A stretch of DNA of 64,000 nucleotides from Marinilabilia rubra (lineage in GTDB: Bacteria > Bacteroidota > Bacteroidia > Bacteroidales > Marinilabiliaceae), in NCBI RefSeq assembly GCF_003121985.1, contig NZ_QEWP01000007.1, positions 1 to 64,000 on the forward strand, given 5' to 3'. Shown piece after piece: positions 38,574-48,230 of the stretch; the first letter of the stretch is position 1, and each line of letters opens with the position of its first letter. Position numbers and translations under genes: made by a program. Under the pieces are notes generated by a model. It did not search any database. It was not told the DNA's origin and worked only from the letters and a program-made list of their open reading frames with translations.

Positions 38574-39452
38574 TTATTTTACAACCTTTGACCACACTCT
38601 TACATAATCGATATCGAACGAGGCTGGAAATCCTTCAGGACTTGGAACATCTTTTAATGGTTTACGCAAACCAAATGAGAGAACAACATCTAATGGCTGA
38701 TCCCAGTAATCATTCTCTCTCTCCAAACGTAAAACACCATCAACAAACCACTTGATAGAATTTTCGTCCCACTCAACTCCATACACATGGTATTCGTCAT
38801 CTGGATTCCACGGTGCATGCCACTCATACCCTTCATGAATCTCATCAACAAGATTAGGATGATTAAATGCATGTATATTTAAACCAATCGCATTTTCTCC
38901 ATAATTAACATTTTGAGTAAGCTCAACAATATCTATTTCAGTCCAGTAAGTAGGATTCTTGTTAGCTAAGCCACCTTCTTTATGATACAACCAAAAAGCA
39001 GGGCAAACTCCAGGATATTTTTCTGAACCCTTAATTTTGGCCTCAAAGTAGCCATATTTTACACTTGGTGCCTTAGATCTAATAGCCCCACTATAATAAT
39101 ATAGGTCTTCCAATAAGTCTCCATTAAAACCAACCCTTGAATGATGTTCATAATCCATTCTTATCGTTAATGACGATCCATTTGCAACAATATTCTCAGG
39201 CCTCCAGGTCCAAAGCCCCCATGAAGTAATATTATCATCCCATTTATCGGAGTCTAGAACTGTAGTATTAAATTCATCCGAGTAATTAGGATCTAACACC
39301 CAATCTCCATCGATATCAGAAACTGGTTTCAACTCTTTAAACGTCACCTTAGTGCCACAATCTTGCAAACAATCATCTCCTGTTATTACAGTTGCTCCAT
39401 AGCTAAACACAAAGGTTTGTATCAAAAACGATATCAACACTATTTTTTTCAT
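38574..39452 (-). CDS. GH16 endo-galactanase, kappa-carrageenase-like
   Basis: A 292-aa secreted enzyme (signal about 1-19). The GH16 beta-bulge motif EIDIVE (E171, D173, E176 approximately) is followed by LTQ; together with the C-terminal EGFPASFDIDYVRVW this resembles what I recall of kappa-carrageenases (EIDVVELTQ and EGFPTSMEVDYVRTW), so subfamily GH16_17 or a close relative is my best guess. Agarases, porphyranases and furcellaranases are alternatives. It would cut sulfated galactan internally before sulfatase and GH2 action. Confidence 0.82.
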   Translation of the reverse strand: MKKIVLISFLIQTFVFSYGATVITGDDCLQDCGTKVTFKELKPVSDIDGDWVLDPNYSDEFNTTVLDSDKWDDNITSWGLWTWRPENIVANGSSLTIRMDYEHHSRVGFNGDLLEDLYYYSGAIRSKAPSVKYGYFEAKIKGSEKYPGVCPAFWLYHKEGGLANKNPTYWTEIDIVELTQNVNYGENAIGLNIHAFNHPNLVDEIHEGYEWHAPWNPDDEYHVYGVEWDENSIKWFVDGVLRLERENDYWDQPLDVVLSFGLRKPLKDVPSPEGFPASFDIDYVRVWSKVVK

Positions 39453-39520
39453 TTCAATAATTTTTATAGTACGTTAAAACACAAAAGATTAACTCATAAA
39501 TGCAGATACAAGTAAAGTAT

Positions 39521-39871
39521 TTACTGAGCGCACTTTTTATAAGTTTCGGTATCAAATGCAGTTAGTTCTCTTTGTTTTTTACCGGTAAGGGCCTTGAGAA
39601 CATCCATAAACGTTGAATAGTTTGCTTGCTTTTGAGATTGAATCATCTCCGCAGATACCTCTCCGCTCTTCTTCTTCTTATTAATCTCATTAGCAGTTTT
39701 TTTACGAGCAACATAAGCCTCACTTAGAGTCTTTTGTTGAGCTTCATCTAAATCGTATCTGGCTGCAGCAGTTTCTACGTAACACTTGCGCATTAAATCA
39801 CTTTTCTTTTCTTGACCTGTTGCGCATACCGTCACTAGTATAATTGCGCTTAATAATAATATTTTTTTCAT
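39521..39871 (-). CDS. Small secreted protein of unknown function
   Basis: 116 aa from the ATG at 39871, where a signal peptide (MKKILLLSAIILVTVCATGQ) begins; the longer frame to 39928 would bury it. The mature part is Lys-rich and predicted helical (DLDEAQQKTLSEAYVARKK...), resembling small periplasmic helical proteins of Spy-like type, but I cannot assign a family. Located between SusD and GH16. Confidence 0.6.
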   Translation of the reverse strand: MKKILLLSAIILVTVCATGQEKKSDLMRKCYVETAAARYDLDEAQQKTLSEAYVARKKTANEINKKKKSGEVSAEMIQSQKQANYSTFMDVLKALTGKKQRELTAFDTETYKKCAQ

Positions 39872-39979
39872 TGTACAAAATTTTAACTGGGTTCTATTGT
39901 TATTTACTAAAATGAGGTATTCAATCATTATCCGCGAATTGTTTAACCAACTTCTTTAACTAAAAAAAGAAGTTCATTC

Positions 39980-40204
39980 CTAAATATTTCCATCCACAAT
40001 TATAAATTCGCCTCCTATCATATTAACAAATGCATAAAGAAAAGGAGCATCATTAATAGTTTGGAGAAGATTATGATTTATCTGATCTCTTAACACATGA
40101 GAGGAGTGCCCGTTAGTATAAAAAATAGATACAAACTCAATTCGTAATATTTCTATTTTTCCAAAACTTGAAACTCTTTTTATTTGATGTGCATTAGATA
40201 TCAT
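39980..40204 (-). CDS. Hypothetical 74-aa protein
   Basis: An open frame without signal peptide; the pattern KIEILRIEFVSIFYTNGHSSHVL faintly resembles the first strands of a LytTR DNA-binding domain but no full domain is present. It may be a remnant or a non-gene. A hairpin AACTTCTTT/AAAGAAGTT follows it at 39949-39974. Confidence 0.3.
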   Translation of the reverse strand: MISNAHQIKRVSSFGKIEILRIEFVSIFYTNGHSSHVLRDQINHNLLQTINDAPFLYAFVNMIGGEFIIVDGNI

Positions 40205-40484
40205 AACCTAAACTTATCATATTTATAATTGAAGAACTGATTAATACTTAGCGAAAGAAAATCAGATCCCCTATATTTATTAAATATTGAAACAGAAGTT
40301 GAACCCGTGACCATTCTCTTTCAATAGTTTATATTCTATTTTTCGTTATCGTTTTTCATTGCCACATTTTAAAAACCCAAGGTCCATTTCACTCCATTAT
40401 GGAAGATTCGGGACAGCATTCTCCTATCTTAATGATACAATCAAAAAGCAGAGCAAATTTCAAAACGTTTTTGTGGAGCGATTT

Positions 40485-40521
40485 AACTTAGAAGGAGGGG
40501 ATATACTCGTCCTTCTAAGTT
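40485..40521 (-). terminator. Stem-loop downstream of susD
   Basis: Perfect 12-bp stem AACTTAGAAGGA/TCCTTCTAAGTT with a 13-nt loop, 39 nt after the susD stop codon. No T-tract; may stabilise or end the susCD transcript. The remaining 40205-40559 gap is otherwise empty. Confidence 0.55.
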
Positions 40522-40559
40522 GTCATCAAACTCATATAGCACATGGGCATCATATAACC

Positions 40560-42221
40560 TTATAAATACCCAGGGTTTTGTGTTAATAGAGGATTTGTAC
40601 TAAGCTCATTTTTAGGTATTGGAAACAATACATGGTGTGGAAGAATATTTTTCTGAGCTTCAAGCAACATTTTATCATCCACTGATTTTAATGTATATTG
40701 ATGAAAAGTAGATGTTTCCTTAATGGTGCTAATAAGCTTGTTTGTTCGCACTAAATCATACCATCTTTTTCCTTCCCAGCATAATTCAAAAGATCTTTCA
40801 ATAAATATCTGTTCTAGAAAAGCATCTAAATCAGTATTTGTATAATCGGCACTAACATCAGCAATAGTATAATCTAAACCTAATGCTCTTCTTCTTACCC
40901 TATTCATCATCTCAAGGCTTTCGGCATCAACGCTTCCTTTTGCTCTGGCATTGGCTTCTGCAAAAGTCAATAATACTTCAGCATATCGCATTAACGGAAA
41001 GTTGATAGGACTGTCATATATATTGAACCCCGGTGCGTCAGGCTTTTGCCATTTTGTAGCTCCAAAATCCTGATAACTTTTTTGTCCGCCAACAGCGCCA
41101 CTCTTAACAATCCTGGTGGATGCACAGTTCCAAGCGTAACGAATATCCCCATCTTGTAAAGATTTTTGTTGGAAACGATATACAAAATCACCAACCGGTT
41201 TGGCTATTTGATAAGCACCACTATTTTGAGCCGTATTACCATAAGAGTTTTCATATCCATAGTTTCCGGCTACAGCACCACCTTCTGTTGTGCCACTTAT
41301 AAACTGAACATCAAACAATATTTCTTTGTTATACTCATTATTGTGGCTAAATATCTGTCCGTAATCTTCGGAAACAGATGCACTTAATAGGTCGTATTTT
41401 GTAGAGCTAATAACCTCCATCGCTAGATCGGCAGCTTCTTGATAAAATTCACTTGTGTTTACCCAGCTCATGTCCACTCCATTAAGGTCAAGCCCTTCGT
41501 ATGGTTTATGTTCTGCCAAAGAGGCCATCGTTAAATAAACATTCGAAAGAATTGCTTTTGCCGCATATTTACTAATACGTCCATTATCACCTTCAGGCAC
41601 ATCTTCCCATAATAATTCAGTTGCCTTTTCCATATCACTAACTATTTGTGTATATACCTCCTGCAACGAACTACGGGGTACATTAATCAGATCAAGCGAG
41701 ACGGTAGGAGTTAGATTAAGTGGCACAGGGCCATATAACCTCACCAGATGTAGGTAATAAAATCCCCTTAAAAAATAGGCTTCACCTAAAAGCCTTTCTT
41801 TTAATTCTTGGCTCTCAAATGCGACGCCCTCAATTTTATCAATCACCAAATTACAACTTTCTATACCAAGGTATTGGTTTTTCCAAATTTCTTTGATCAT
41901 TAAGGATTCTGAGGTATGGCTATAGTTTGATGGCGCAATAAAATTTACATTCTTAAGCCCAGCATTAGTCATTAGTTCATCTGTACCAACTACTCCAACA
42001 AAACGAAGACCATGAAAATAACTACCGTACACTGTAGGCTGACCAGTAGCTCCCAAGGCATCGTAACATCCGCTTACAGCTATCTCTATATTTTTCTCGG
42101 AGCTATAAAAGTTTGTTGTACTATAAAAGCTTTTAGGATCTTCTTCTAAGAAATCACTACATGAAGAAAATAATATTAAGAAGAGAATTAAAACGAAATT
42201 TACTATATTTTTACTATACAT
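40560..42221 (-). CDS. susD: SusD/RagB-type glycan-binding lipoprotein
   Basis: A 553-aa surface lipoprotein (lipobox FSSCSD, Cys near residue 21). SusD-like N-terminus (DFLEEDPKSFYS), TPR-like helices, and RagB/SusD C-terminal region (LRYAEVLLTFAEANARAKG and FIERSFELCWEGKRWYDLVR motifs). Binds oligosaccharide at the SusC pore. 11 nt after the susC stop codon. Substrate is inferred from the GH16/sulfatase genes. Confidence 0.95.
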   Translation of the reverse strand: MYSKNIVNFVLILFLILFSSCSDFLEEDPKSFYSTTNFYSSEKNIEIAVSGCYDALGATGQPTVYGSYFHGLRFVGVVGTDELMTNAGLKNVNFIAPSNYSHTSESLMIKEIWKNQYLGIESCNLVIDKIEGVAFESQELKERLLGEAYFLRGFYYLHLVRLYGPVPLNLTPTVSLDLINVPRSSLQEVYTQIVSDMEKATELLWEDVPEGDNGRISKYAAKAILSNVYLTMASLAEHKPYEGLDLNGVDMSWVNTSEFYQEAADLAMEVISSTKYDLLSASVSEDYGQIFSHNNEYNKEILFDVQFISGTTEGGAVAGNYGYENSYGNTAQNSGAYQIAKPVGDFVYRFQQKSLQDGDIRYAWNCASTRIVKSGAVGGQKSYQDFGATKWQKPDAPGFNIYDSPINFPLMRYAEVLLTFAEANARAKGSVDAESLEMMNRVRRRALGLDYTIADVSADYTNTDLDAFLEQIFIERSFELCWEGKRWYDLVRTNKLISTIKETSTFHQYTLKSVDDKMLLEAQKNILPHHVLFPIPKNELSTNPLLTQNPGYL

Positions 42222-42232
42222 AACTTAAAATT

Positions 42233-45200
42233 TTAAAATGTTACTTTTAGCCCCAACTTATAAACACTAGGCCTTGGATATGCTCCACTATCATAACCGG
42301 GAGCAAGACCAATTCTTGAAACGCTTACCTCAGGATCATATCCCGAATAATTAGTTAATACGTATATATTGTCTCCACTTAGGGTGAATCGGCAATTATC
42401 AATACCTAACTTTTTAACCACCTTTTTGGGTAGATTATACCCCAATGTCAGATTACTTAATCGTATATACGACCCATCCTCTACAGCATAACTACTTGAA
42501 ACATATTTCGTAAACCCAGAACTACTATGCATTTTTTCGCTTGGTTTATCAGGAGTCCACCTATCGAGAATACTGGTACTAAAATTGGCGTATATGGCAT
42601 CCATGGCCTCTAAACTGTATCGATTGGCATTATATACATCACCACCATATGAAAAAGAAATTAATGCACTTAGGTCCCAGTTTTTCCATTTAAAATCATT
42701 GGTAAACCCTCCAAAAAAGTCAGGTGTTGCATCACCAATGATGGTTTTATCATCTTCAGTTATTTCATTGGTTCCATCATCATTTGTCTTTCTATATTTT
42801 ATTTCACCCGGGCGTGTAGTTGTTTGATTACCTACTAGGTAATCTACACCATCTCTTAAATTAAATGTTCCATTAGCATCCAAAATTTCTTGGTAAAGAT
42901 CCGCTTTATCTTGAACACTTGACAGTTCATCAAAGTTGGTAAAATCATCATATTGATAAACCCCATCCCAAACTAGTCCCCACATAGAACCAATGGATTC
43001 TCCTTCCATAATTCGGTACTCATTTAAAGTCCTAGTGTCACTTGGAACATCAATATCTATAAAGTCAGAGTCAGCCAACTTTATAATTTTATTACGGTTG
43101 AATGTCATATTGTAAGACGCTTTCCATTGAAAATCAGGTTTACTTACAATCGTTCCTTCAATTGAAAATTCTACACCTTTATTCTCCAATTCTCCAATAT
43201 TGTTAAAATATGTTGAATAACCGGAATGATAAGGTACTGGCGAATTTAATAACAAGTCATATGTCTTCTTATAATAGGCATCTGTTGTTAGGGTAAGCCT
43301 TCTATTCAAAATCATAAAATCTAATCCAACATCAAATTGATCAGTTGTTTCCCATGTTAAATCATTATTCTGCATTTTAGAAGGAGACACAGCATACACT
43401 AAGTTTCCATTGTAGCTATAATTAGCATCTCTTAAAATACCTAAACTAGAATATGCAGGTATTGACTGGTTTCCAGTTTTACCATAGCTTGTTCTTATTT
43501 TTAGATTGTCAAAAAAATTCAAATTCTTAATGAAATCTTCTTCGCTTAATCGATATGCCAGAGCTAAAGAAGGGAAATATCCAAATTTATTTCCTTCTGT
43601 AAATTTAGAGGAACCGTCAGCTCTAATTCCTGCAGTCAAATAATAGCGATCCTTAAACACATAATTAGCTCTACCTAAAAAACTTACCAAACTCGTTTGG
43701 AGGATATTACTATCAGGTATACCCGGATTAAGACCAGCGTTAAGTTTTCCTGACCCAAGATCATATATTGGAAAATCTGTTACTGATGTTAATACTTCAC
43801 TAAGATTATACTTTTCTATAGTAAACCCAGCTACTGCATTTATTTTATGGTCACCCCGTTTTTTTACATAATTCAAAAGATTCTCATTCACCCACCGGGT
43901 TGTCTCTCGGTTACTATTAAATGCACGACCATTAGTAATAGTACCTTGTGCAACATCTGGAGGATAAAACTCCTCGGAAGAGATATTTTGAAGGTTCAGC
44001 ATCAATCTCGCTGTAAACTTAAGCGACGGAGATATATCGTAATTCAGCTGTAACATATTACTGAAATTATGATATCTAAGGTTTTTTGTAATCCTTTCCG
44101 CCATTGATTTTGGAGAGGTTGTATTTATGGTTGGATCAAATGGAATATCTTCAAAATCAGGAAGATAAGGCCTGAATTTTAGTGTTGCCGTAACAATTCC
44201 TGAATATATACCCTGTTTATTTGCAGCTACTAATCCATTGTTTTCAGAACTAGCAAAACTCATCACATTCTGTATTTTAAGTTTTTTATTAAACTGATGA
44301 GTAAATGCCACCTTTGAGGTAAATCGATCATAGTCTGACCCTTTTAAAATACCTTCTTGATTAAAATAACCAATAGATGCATTAAAAAAGCTACCTCCTT
44401 TACCTCCTCCTAATGTAATATGATGGTTTTGGATTAATGCCGTTCTATACATTTCATCTTGCCAATCTATTGTTTCGGCATTAGAATTATCTCTGGGAAT
44501 AGTCTGATCTTCATCTTCCCAAAAAAGATAAGAGCCAGGCTCTATTTCTTCTACATAATCGAGGTATTGTTGTGCATTAAGCAATTCAATCTTTCTGCTA
44601 TTTTGCAGATTTTGTATACCAGCATACCCGCTATAACTTAATTTCAGTTCTCCTTTTTTTCCTTTCTTAGTGGTAATTAAAACAACACCATTTGCTCCCC
44701 TAGAACCATAAATGGCTGTTGCTGATGCATCTTTTAATATCTCAATAGATTCGATATCTTCTTGATTGATAGCAGAAAGAGGATTCACGGCATTAGAACT
44801 AACCCCAGAACCTCCTAGTTCAGACTCTTTAACCGTAATAGGAAAACCATCAACTACATACAATGGTGCACTACTTGCCGAAATTGAATTGGCTCCACGG
44901 ATGGTTATATTCATTCCGGCTCCAGGCGCACCCTCACTTGACGTTACCTGAACGCCACTTGCCCTACCTGCTAAAGAAGATTCAAAAGAACTACTTGCAA
45001 TTTTGGTCAGGTCACCTGCTTTAACTGATCCCAAAGAGCCCGTTAGATCACTTTTCTGAATCGTTTGATATCCAACCACAACAACTTCATCAACACCAAA
45101 CACATCTGCTAACATAGTTACATTAACGGTGGATTCCTTTCCAACTACAATCTCTTGATCGGCCATACCAATAAAGGAAAAAAGCAAAGCACCATCAGCA

Positions 45201-45745
45201 GGCACATTTGAAATGGAGTAATTTCCTTTAATATCTGTTATAGTACCACTAGTAGTTCCTTTTATCACCACACTAACACCCGGTAGCGATTCTCCGGTAT
45301 CATCTGTGATGGTTCCTGTGATGGTAATTTTCTTTGTTTGATCATTAGCTGTTTTTTTTTCACTCTCTATTTGCTCCTTACTTTTTACAAGAATAGTAAT
45401 TTGTCGCTTGTTAATCTTATAAGTATTGTTTGTTCCCTTAAAGACTTGCTGTAAAACAGCACCTACATCACCATTCTGCACATTTACAATTACTTTGCGG
45501 TTTAAATCGACAACCTGATCGCTGTAAATGAATATATAATCACTTTTCTTTTCAATCTCCTGAAAAGCTTGCTTAACAGATACATTATCAAGTTTTAAAT
45601 TGAAACTTGTCTTCTGAGAATAACAGTTTTGCGTAGAGGATAATGCTGTTATCATCACCAGCAAGAGTAATGCGACCTTCTTTTTCAAGCTCCAACTGAG
45701 AACTTTTCTACTCGAAAAGTTCCATACTACTCGATTTTTTTTCAT
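42233..45745 (-). CDS. susC: SusC/RagA-type TonB-linked outer-membrane transporter with STN domain
   Basis: An 1170-aa outer-membrane protein. Signal segment, then an STN (secretin/TonB N-terminal) domain at about residues 52-118, a carboxypeptidase-like regulatory domain (ITGTITDDTGESLPGVSV, about 138-215), plug domain with SusC motifs (SGVQVTSSEGAPGAGMNI, EILKDASATAIYGSRGANGV) and a long 22-strand type barrel. The STN domain marks it as a transducer that signals to the FecR-type anti-sigma factor encoded upstream. Imports oligosaccharides together with SusD. Confidence 0.95.
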   Translation of the reverse strand: MKKNRVVWNFSSRKVLSWSLKKKVALLLLVMITALSSTQNCYSQKTSFNLKLDNVSVKQAFQEIEKKSDYIFIYSDQVVDLNRKVIVNVQNGDVGAVLQQVFKGTNNTYKINKRQITILVKSKEQIESEKKTANDQTKKITITGTITDDTGESLPGVSVVIKGTTSGTITDIKGNYSISNVPADGALLFSFIGMADQEIVVGKESTVNVTMLADVFGVDEVVVVGYQTIQKSDLTGSLGSVKAGDLTKIASSSFESSLAGRASGVQVTSSEGAPGAGMNITIRGANSISASSAPLYVVDGFPITVKESELGGSGVSSNAVNPLSAINQEDIESIEILKDASATAIYGSRGANGVVLITTKKGKKGELKLSYSGYAGIQNLQNSRKIELLNAQQYLDYVEEIEPGSYLFWEDEDQTIPRDNSNAETIDWQDEMYRTALIQNHHITLGGGKGGSFFNASIGYFNQEGILKGSDYDRFTSKVAFTHQFNKKLKIQNVMSFASSENNGLVAANKQGIYSGIVTATLKFRPYLPDFEDIPFDPTINTTSPKSMAERITKNLRYHNFSNMLQLNYDISPSLKFTARLMLNLQNISSEEFYPPDVAQGTITNGRAFNSNRETTRWVNENLLNYVKKRGDHKINAVAGFTIEKYNLSEVLTSVTDFPIYDLGSGKLNAGLNPGIPDSNILQTSLVSFLGRANYVFKDRYYLTAGIRADGSSKFTEGNKFGYFPSLALAYRLSEEDFIKNLNFFDNLKIRTSYGKTGNQSIPAYSSLGILRDANYSYNGNLVYAVSPSKMQNNDLTWETTDQFDVGLDFMILNRRLTLTTDAYYKKTYDLLLNSPVPYHSGYSTYFNNIGELENKGVEFSIEGTIVSKPDFQWKASYNMTFNRNKIIKLADSDFIDIDVPSDTRTLNEYRIMEGESIGSMWGLVWDGVYQYDDFTNFDELSSVQDKADLYQEILDANGTFNLRDGVDYLVGNQTTTRPGEIKYRKTNDDGTNEITEDDKTIIGDATPDFFGGFTNDFKWKNWDLSALISFSYGGDVYNANRYSLEAMDAIYANFSTSILDRWTPDKPSEKMHSSSGFTKYVSSSYAVEDGSYIRLSNLTLGYNLPKKVVKKLGIDNCRFTLSGDNIYVLTNYSGYDPEVSVSRIGLAPGYDSGAYPRPSVYKLGLKVTF

Positions 45746-45790
45746 ACTTTTGATTTAATTAGATTGAATATTTTATAATATTTAATGTTT

Positions 45791-45829
45791 AAACCGGGGG
45801 CGGCCAGGCCTTCGGTTTTTTTTATGCCA
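45791..45829. terminator. GC-rich hairpin with A/T tract between fecR and susC
   Basis: AACCGGGGGCGGCC-AGGCC-TTCGGTT followed by eight T on the plus strand. On the minus strand (the direction of transcription) the T-tract precedes the hairpin, so it may be a pausing or processing site rather than a terminator. Confidence 0.35.
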
Positions 45830-45903
45830 ATTTATTTAACAACAGTACATGTCTCTCCCATGCTGCCTGTGGCTGGTAATACTTTCAAACTATTAAATTG
45901 AGC

Positions 45904-47106
45904 CTATTTTCCTCCTCCTATGTATATGTCATTACCCTCAACACGGCACTGTATTTGAGCTACATCTTCCAATACCTCTATCACATCTTTCAAAGAGTCG
46001 TTCAAATCTAACTTACCGGATATGGTCTCTGTAAAAACTAGCCCTTCAGGCACTATAAATCTTACATTATAATAACGCTCCACTCTTTCAAGGATGGTTC
46101 TTACATTTTCACCGGAAAACTCGTACCAACCTTTTGTCCATGAAATAACCTTTTGGACATTATATTCTTCCTCTATTTCAATGATATTATTTTCCTTGTG
46201 AAAGGATGCTCTCTGATTAGGCTTTAAAAGATATTCTTTTTTACCAATTCCAAGCGACGTAGGTCTTGATACAGCAACACTACCTTCTAACAATACGGTT
46301 TCTATTTTATTGTCAGAACCATAAGCTGACACATCAAACCATGTACCTAACACCTTAACATCCAAATCTCCGGCATTAACGATAAAAGGTTTATGCTTGT
46401 TTCTGGCAACCTTAAAACAAGCTTCCCCTTCAAGGTATACATCTCTTCTTTTGCCACTGAATTTAGAAGGAAATGCCAATCTACTACCTGCATTAAGCCA
46501 TACTTTTGTTCCATCTGCTAGAAGTAATTCAGAACGCTTTCCTTTAGGAACAATCACTTCATTCATCTTAACCTTATGACCATCTTTGCTTTTTAAATCA
46601 ATAATACTATCATTAACGATCAATTGCTGGTTTTTCTGATCTAACAGAATGGAAGATTCATTCATAGTTAAAGCAATCTCTTCTCCCGTAGAAAGTACAA
46701 GACGAGCATCTTTGGATATATTAAGCTCTGATTCTGCAAAATGATAAACTTCCTCATTTGTTATTTCGTACAAACCTAAAATCCCTAAAGAAATAATCAA
46801 TAATATTGAAGCTGCCCAACTTATACTTCTCCTAATCCTAAGCTTCTTTATTTGTCTCTTATTATTAGCATCAAATTGCTCAATATTTCTCCAAATCCCC
46901 AATACAGATTGTTCATCCAAACCTTCACTGTCATCTTTTATCAACAACACAATCTCACGCGCCTCTTCAACCAAAGGCTTAAATCCCGGATTTTCTTCAA
47001 TGAATGCATTCCACACATCGTTTTTATCCCCTTTCAAGACCCAATCAACAAAGGATTTATCCTCAATGAGTTTTTCAAGATTATATTTTAAAAAATCGCT
47101 TTTCAT
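45904..47106 (-). CDS. FecR-family anti-sigma factor
   Basis: A 400-aa inner-membrane regulator. Cytosolic N-terminus (about 1-88), one membrane segment (about 91-112), FecR domain (about 175-275, with VPKGKRSELLLADGTKVWLN and VYLEGEACFKVA) and a C-terminal DUF4974 domain (GENVRTILERVERYYNVRF onward). It should hold the ECF sigma factor until the SusC STN domain signals ligand. Located between sigma and susC. Confidence 0.94.
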   Translation of the reverse strand: MKSDFLKYNLEKLIEDKSFVDWVLKGDKNDVWNAFIEENPGFKPLVEEAREIVLLIKDDSEGLDEQSVLGIWRNIEQFDANNKRQIKKLRIRRSISWAASILLIISLGILGLYEITNEEVYHFAESELNISKDARLVLSTGEEIALTMNESSILLDQKNQQLIVNDSIIDLKSKDGHKVKMNEVIVPKGKRSELLLADGTKVWLNAGSRLAFPSKFSGKRRDVYLEGEACFKVARNKHKPFIVNAGDLDVKVLGTWFDVSAYGSDNKIETVLLEGSVAVSRPTSLGIGKKEYLLKPNQRASFHKENNIIEIEEEYNVQKVISWTKGWYEFSGENVRTILERVERYYNVRFIVPEGLVFTETISGKLDLNDSLKDVIEVLEDVAQIQCRVEGNDIYIGGGK

Positions 47107-47195
47107 TAAATGGTTTTTAAGGCCTCTTTATTATAGAAAGACAGCAGTTTGTTTTTTGTGGACAAAAAATAGCAAGTTTTTTGTTTTTTTAGAAA

Positions 47196-47774
47196 TCACC
47201 AAAGATTACTGAGGAAAAACAACAGCATGCTTGCTCCTCCCATGTTGTCTTTAAGTGCCTTTACCGACCTAAACACCAACTTCCTTGCTGAATCGTATTT
47301 GAGTTGCATCAATTCGCAAATCTCATCATAATCCATCTCGCATGTATAACGGTAATAAAGTATCTCGCGTTGTTTGGAACTTAAGGTTCTCAATCCTTCC
47401 TGCACCTGTTTTTCTCGATGTGACAATTCTTCCTTATCAATTATTTCTTGTTCTGCAGAAAACACTATCCGGGTAGTTAAATCATCTACAGGTCCCAATT
47501 CGAGGCGCTCATTGGGAGATTGCGAGCCACGTGCCAGTTTTCTTCGAAAAGATCTTAAGAGATAAAACTTAATATTATCCGTCTCTCCTAGATTCTCACG
47601 GGTACGAATTAAATCATAAAACAGATCCTGGATAGTATCTTTTATGAGTTCTTCATCATGACTGATTTTTTTACCATAACGATAAAGAATTTGAACATGC
47701 TGATAATAAATATGCGAAAGGGCATAATTCTCCCCATTCCTAAAATCATCCCATATTTTCTTATCTGAATTCAT
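47196..47774 (-). CDS. ECF RNA polymerase sigma factor
   Basis: A 192-aa sigma-70 family protein of the Bacteroidota SusC-linked ECF group. Region 2 about residues 20-90 (DTIQDLFYDLIRTRENL) and region 4 about 125-180 (LSSKQREILYYRYTCEMDYDEICELM, an HTH). Gap of 89 nt to the FecR gene. It likely drives the susCD promoter and its own locus when carbohydrate is sensed. Confidence 0.94.
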   Translation of the reverse strand: MNSDKKIWDDFRNGENYALSHIYYQHVQILYRYGKKISHDEELIKDTIQDLFYDLIRTRENLGETDNIKFYLLRSFRRKLARGSQSPNERLELGPVDDLTTRIVFSAEQEIIDKEELSHREKQVQEGLRTLSSKQREILYYRYTCEMDYDEICELMQLKYDSARKLVFRSVKALKDNMGGASMLLFFLSNLW

Positions 47775-47796
47775 AATAGCATAGTTAAAAACGCAT

Positions 47797-47829
47797 CAAA
47801 GGTATACATTCCTCAACACTTCAGTGTTG
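47797..47829 (-). promoter_or_regulatory. Promoter -7 element and palindromic operator upstream of the sigma gene
   Basis: On the minus strand TACCTTTG (47797-47804) fits the Bacteroidota -7 consensus TAnnTTTG 22 nt before the start codon. A palindrome CAACACT-TC-AGTGTTG (47814-47829) lies just upstream, where the -33 element would be. A 20-bp perfect palindrome with the same GTGTTGCA half-site is at 47899-47918. Confidence 0.5.
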
Positions 47830-47898
47830 CATTATTTTACTTTTTAAGTGTCAATTAACAAGCCTGCAGAGGAAATCCCACGGTAAACTTGGAATAAA

Positions 47899-47918
47899 GT
47901 GTTGCAATATTGCAACAC
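47899..47918. promoter_or_regulatory. Perfect 20-bp palindrome
   Basis: Half-site GTGTTGCAAT repeated inverted with no spacer; shares its half-site with the palindrome at 47814-47829. Possible operator, or the end of a degraded IS. Confidence 0.5.
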
Positions 47919-48026
47919 AACCACTGTTTCATCCTAATAGATAACTTGTTGTAATTTTCCGGTGCATTATTAAAAGGAGAACGACCATTGTAGTTAGTTC
48001 TTATTTTAATGCTACCTTTTTTTGTA

Positions 48027-48230
48027 TCAGCATATCGCACACAACCTTTTCTTGTTTTCTATCAACCTATTCTGTCTGGATTGCTTCATTTTATCACTAT
48101 ATTCTTCAATCTCAAAATTTTTCCCAGTATAAGCTTCATAGCGGGTCAATCCTTTTAATAAATTATGGGGTCTTCGACTATTATAATCAGGAACTATCCA
48201 ATTCAGGGCATTGCGTAACGCACAAATCAA
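48027..48230 (-). pseudogene. Transposase C-terminal fragment (integrase core)
   Basis: The frame encodes NWIVPDYNSRRPHNLLKGLT and RYEAYTGKNF, matching the C-terminal end of rve-type (IS3-like) transposases. The upstream catalytic part is absent. It abuts the 3' end of the DUF6371 gene, whose last residues (CVTQCPELDSS) come from this fragment in another frame, so the insertion cut that gene's natural end. Confidence 0.7.
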
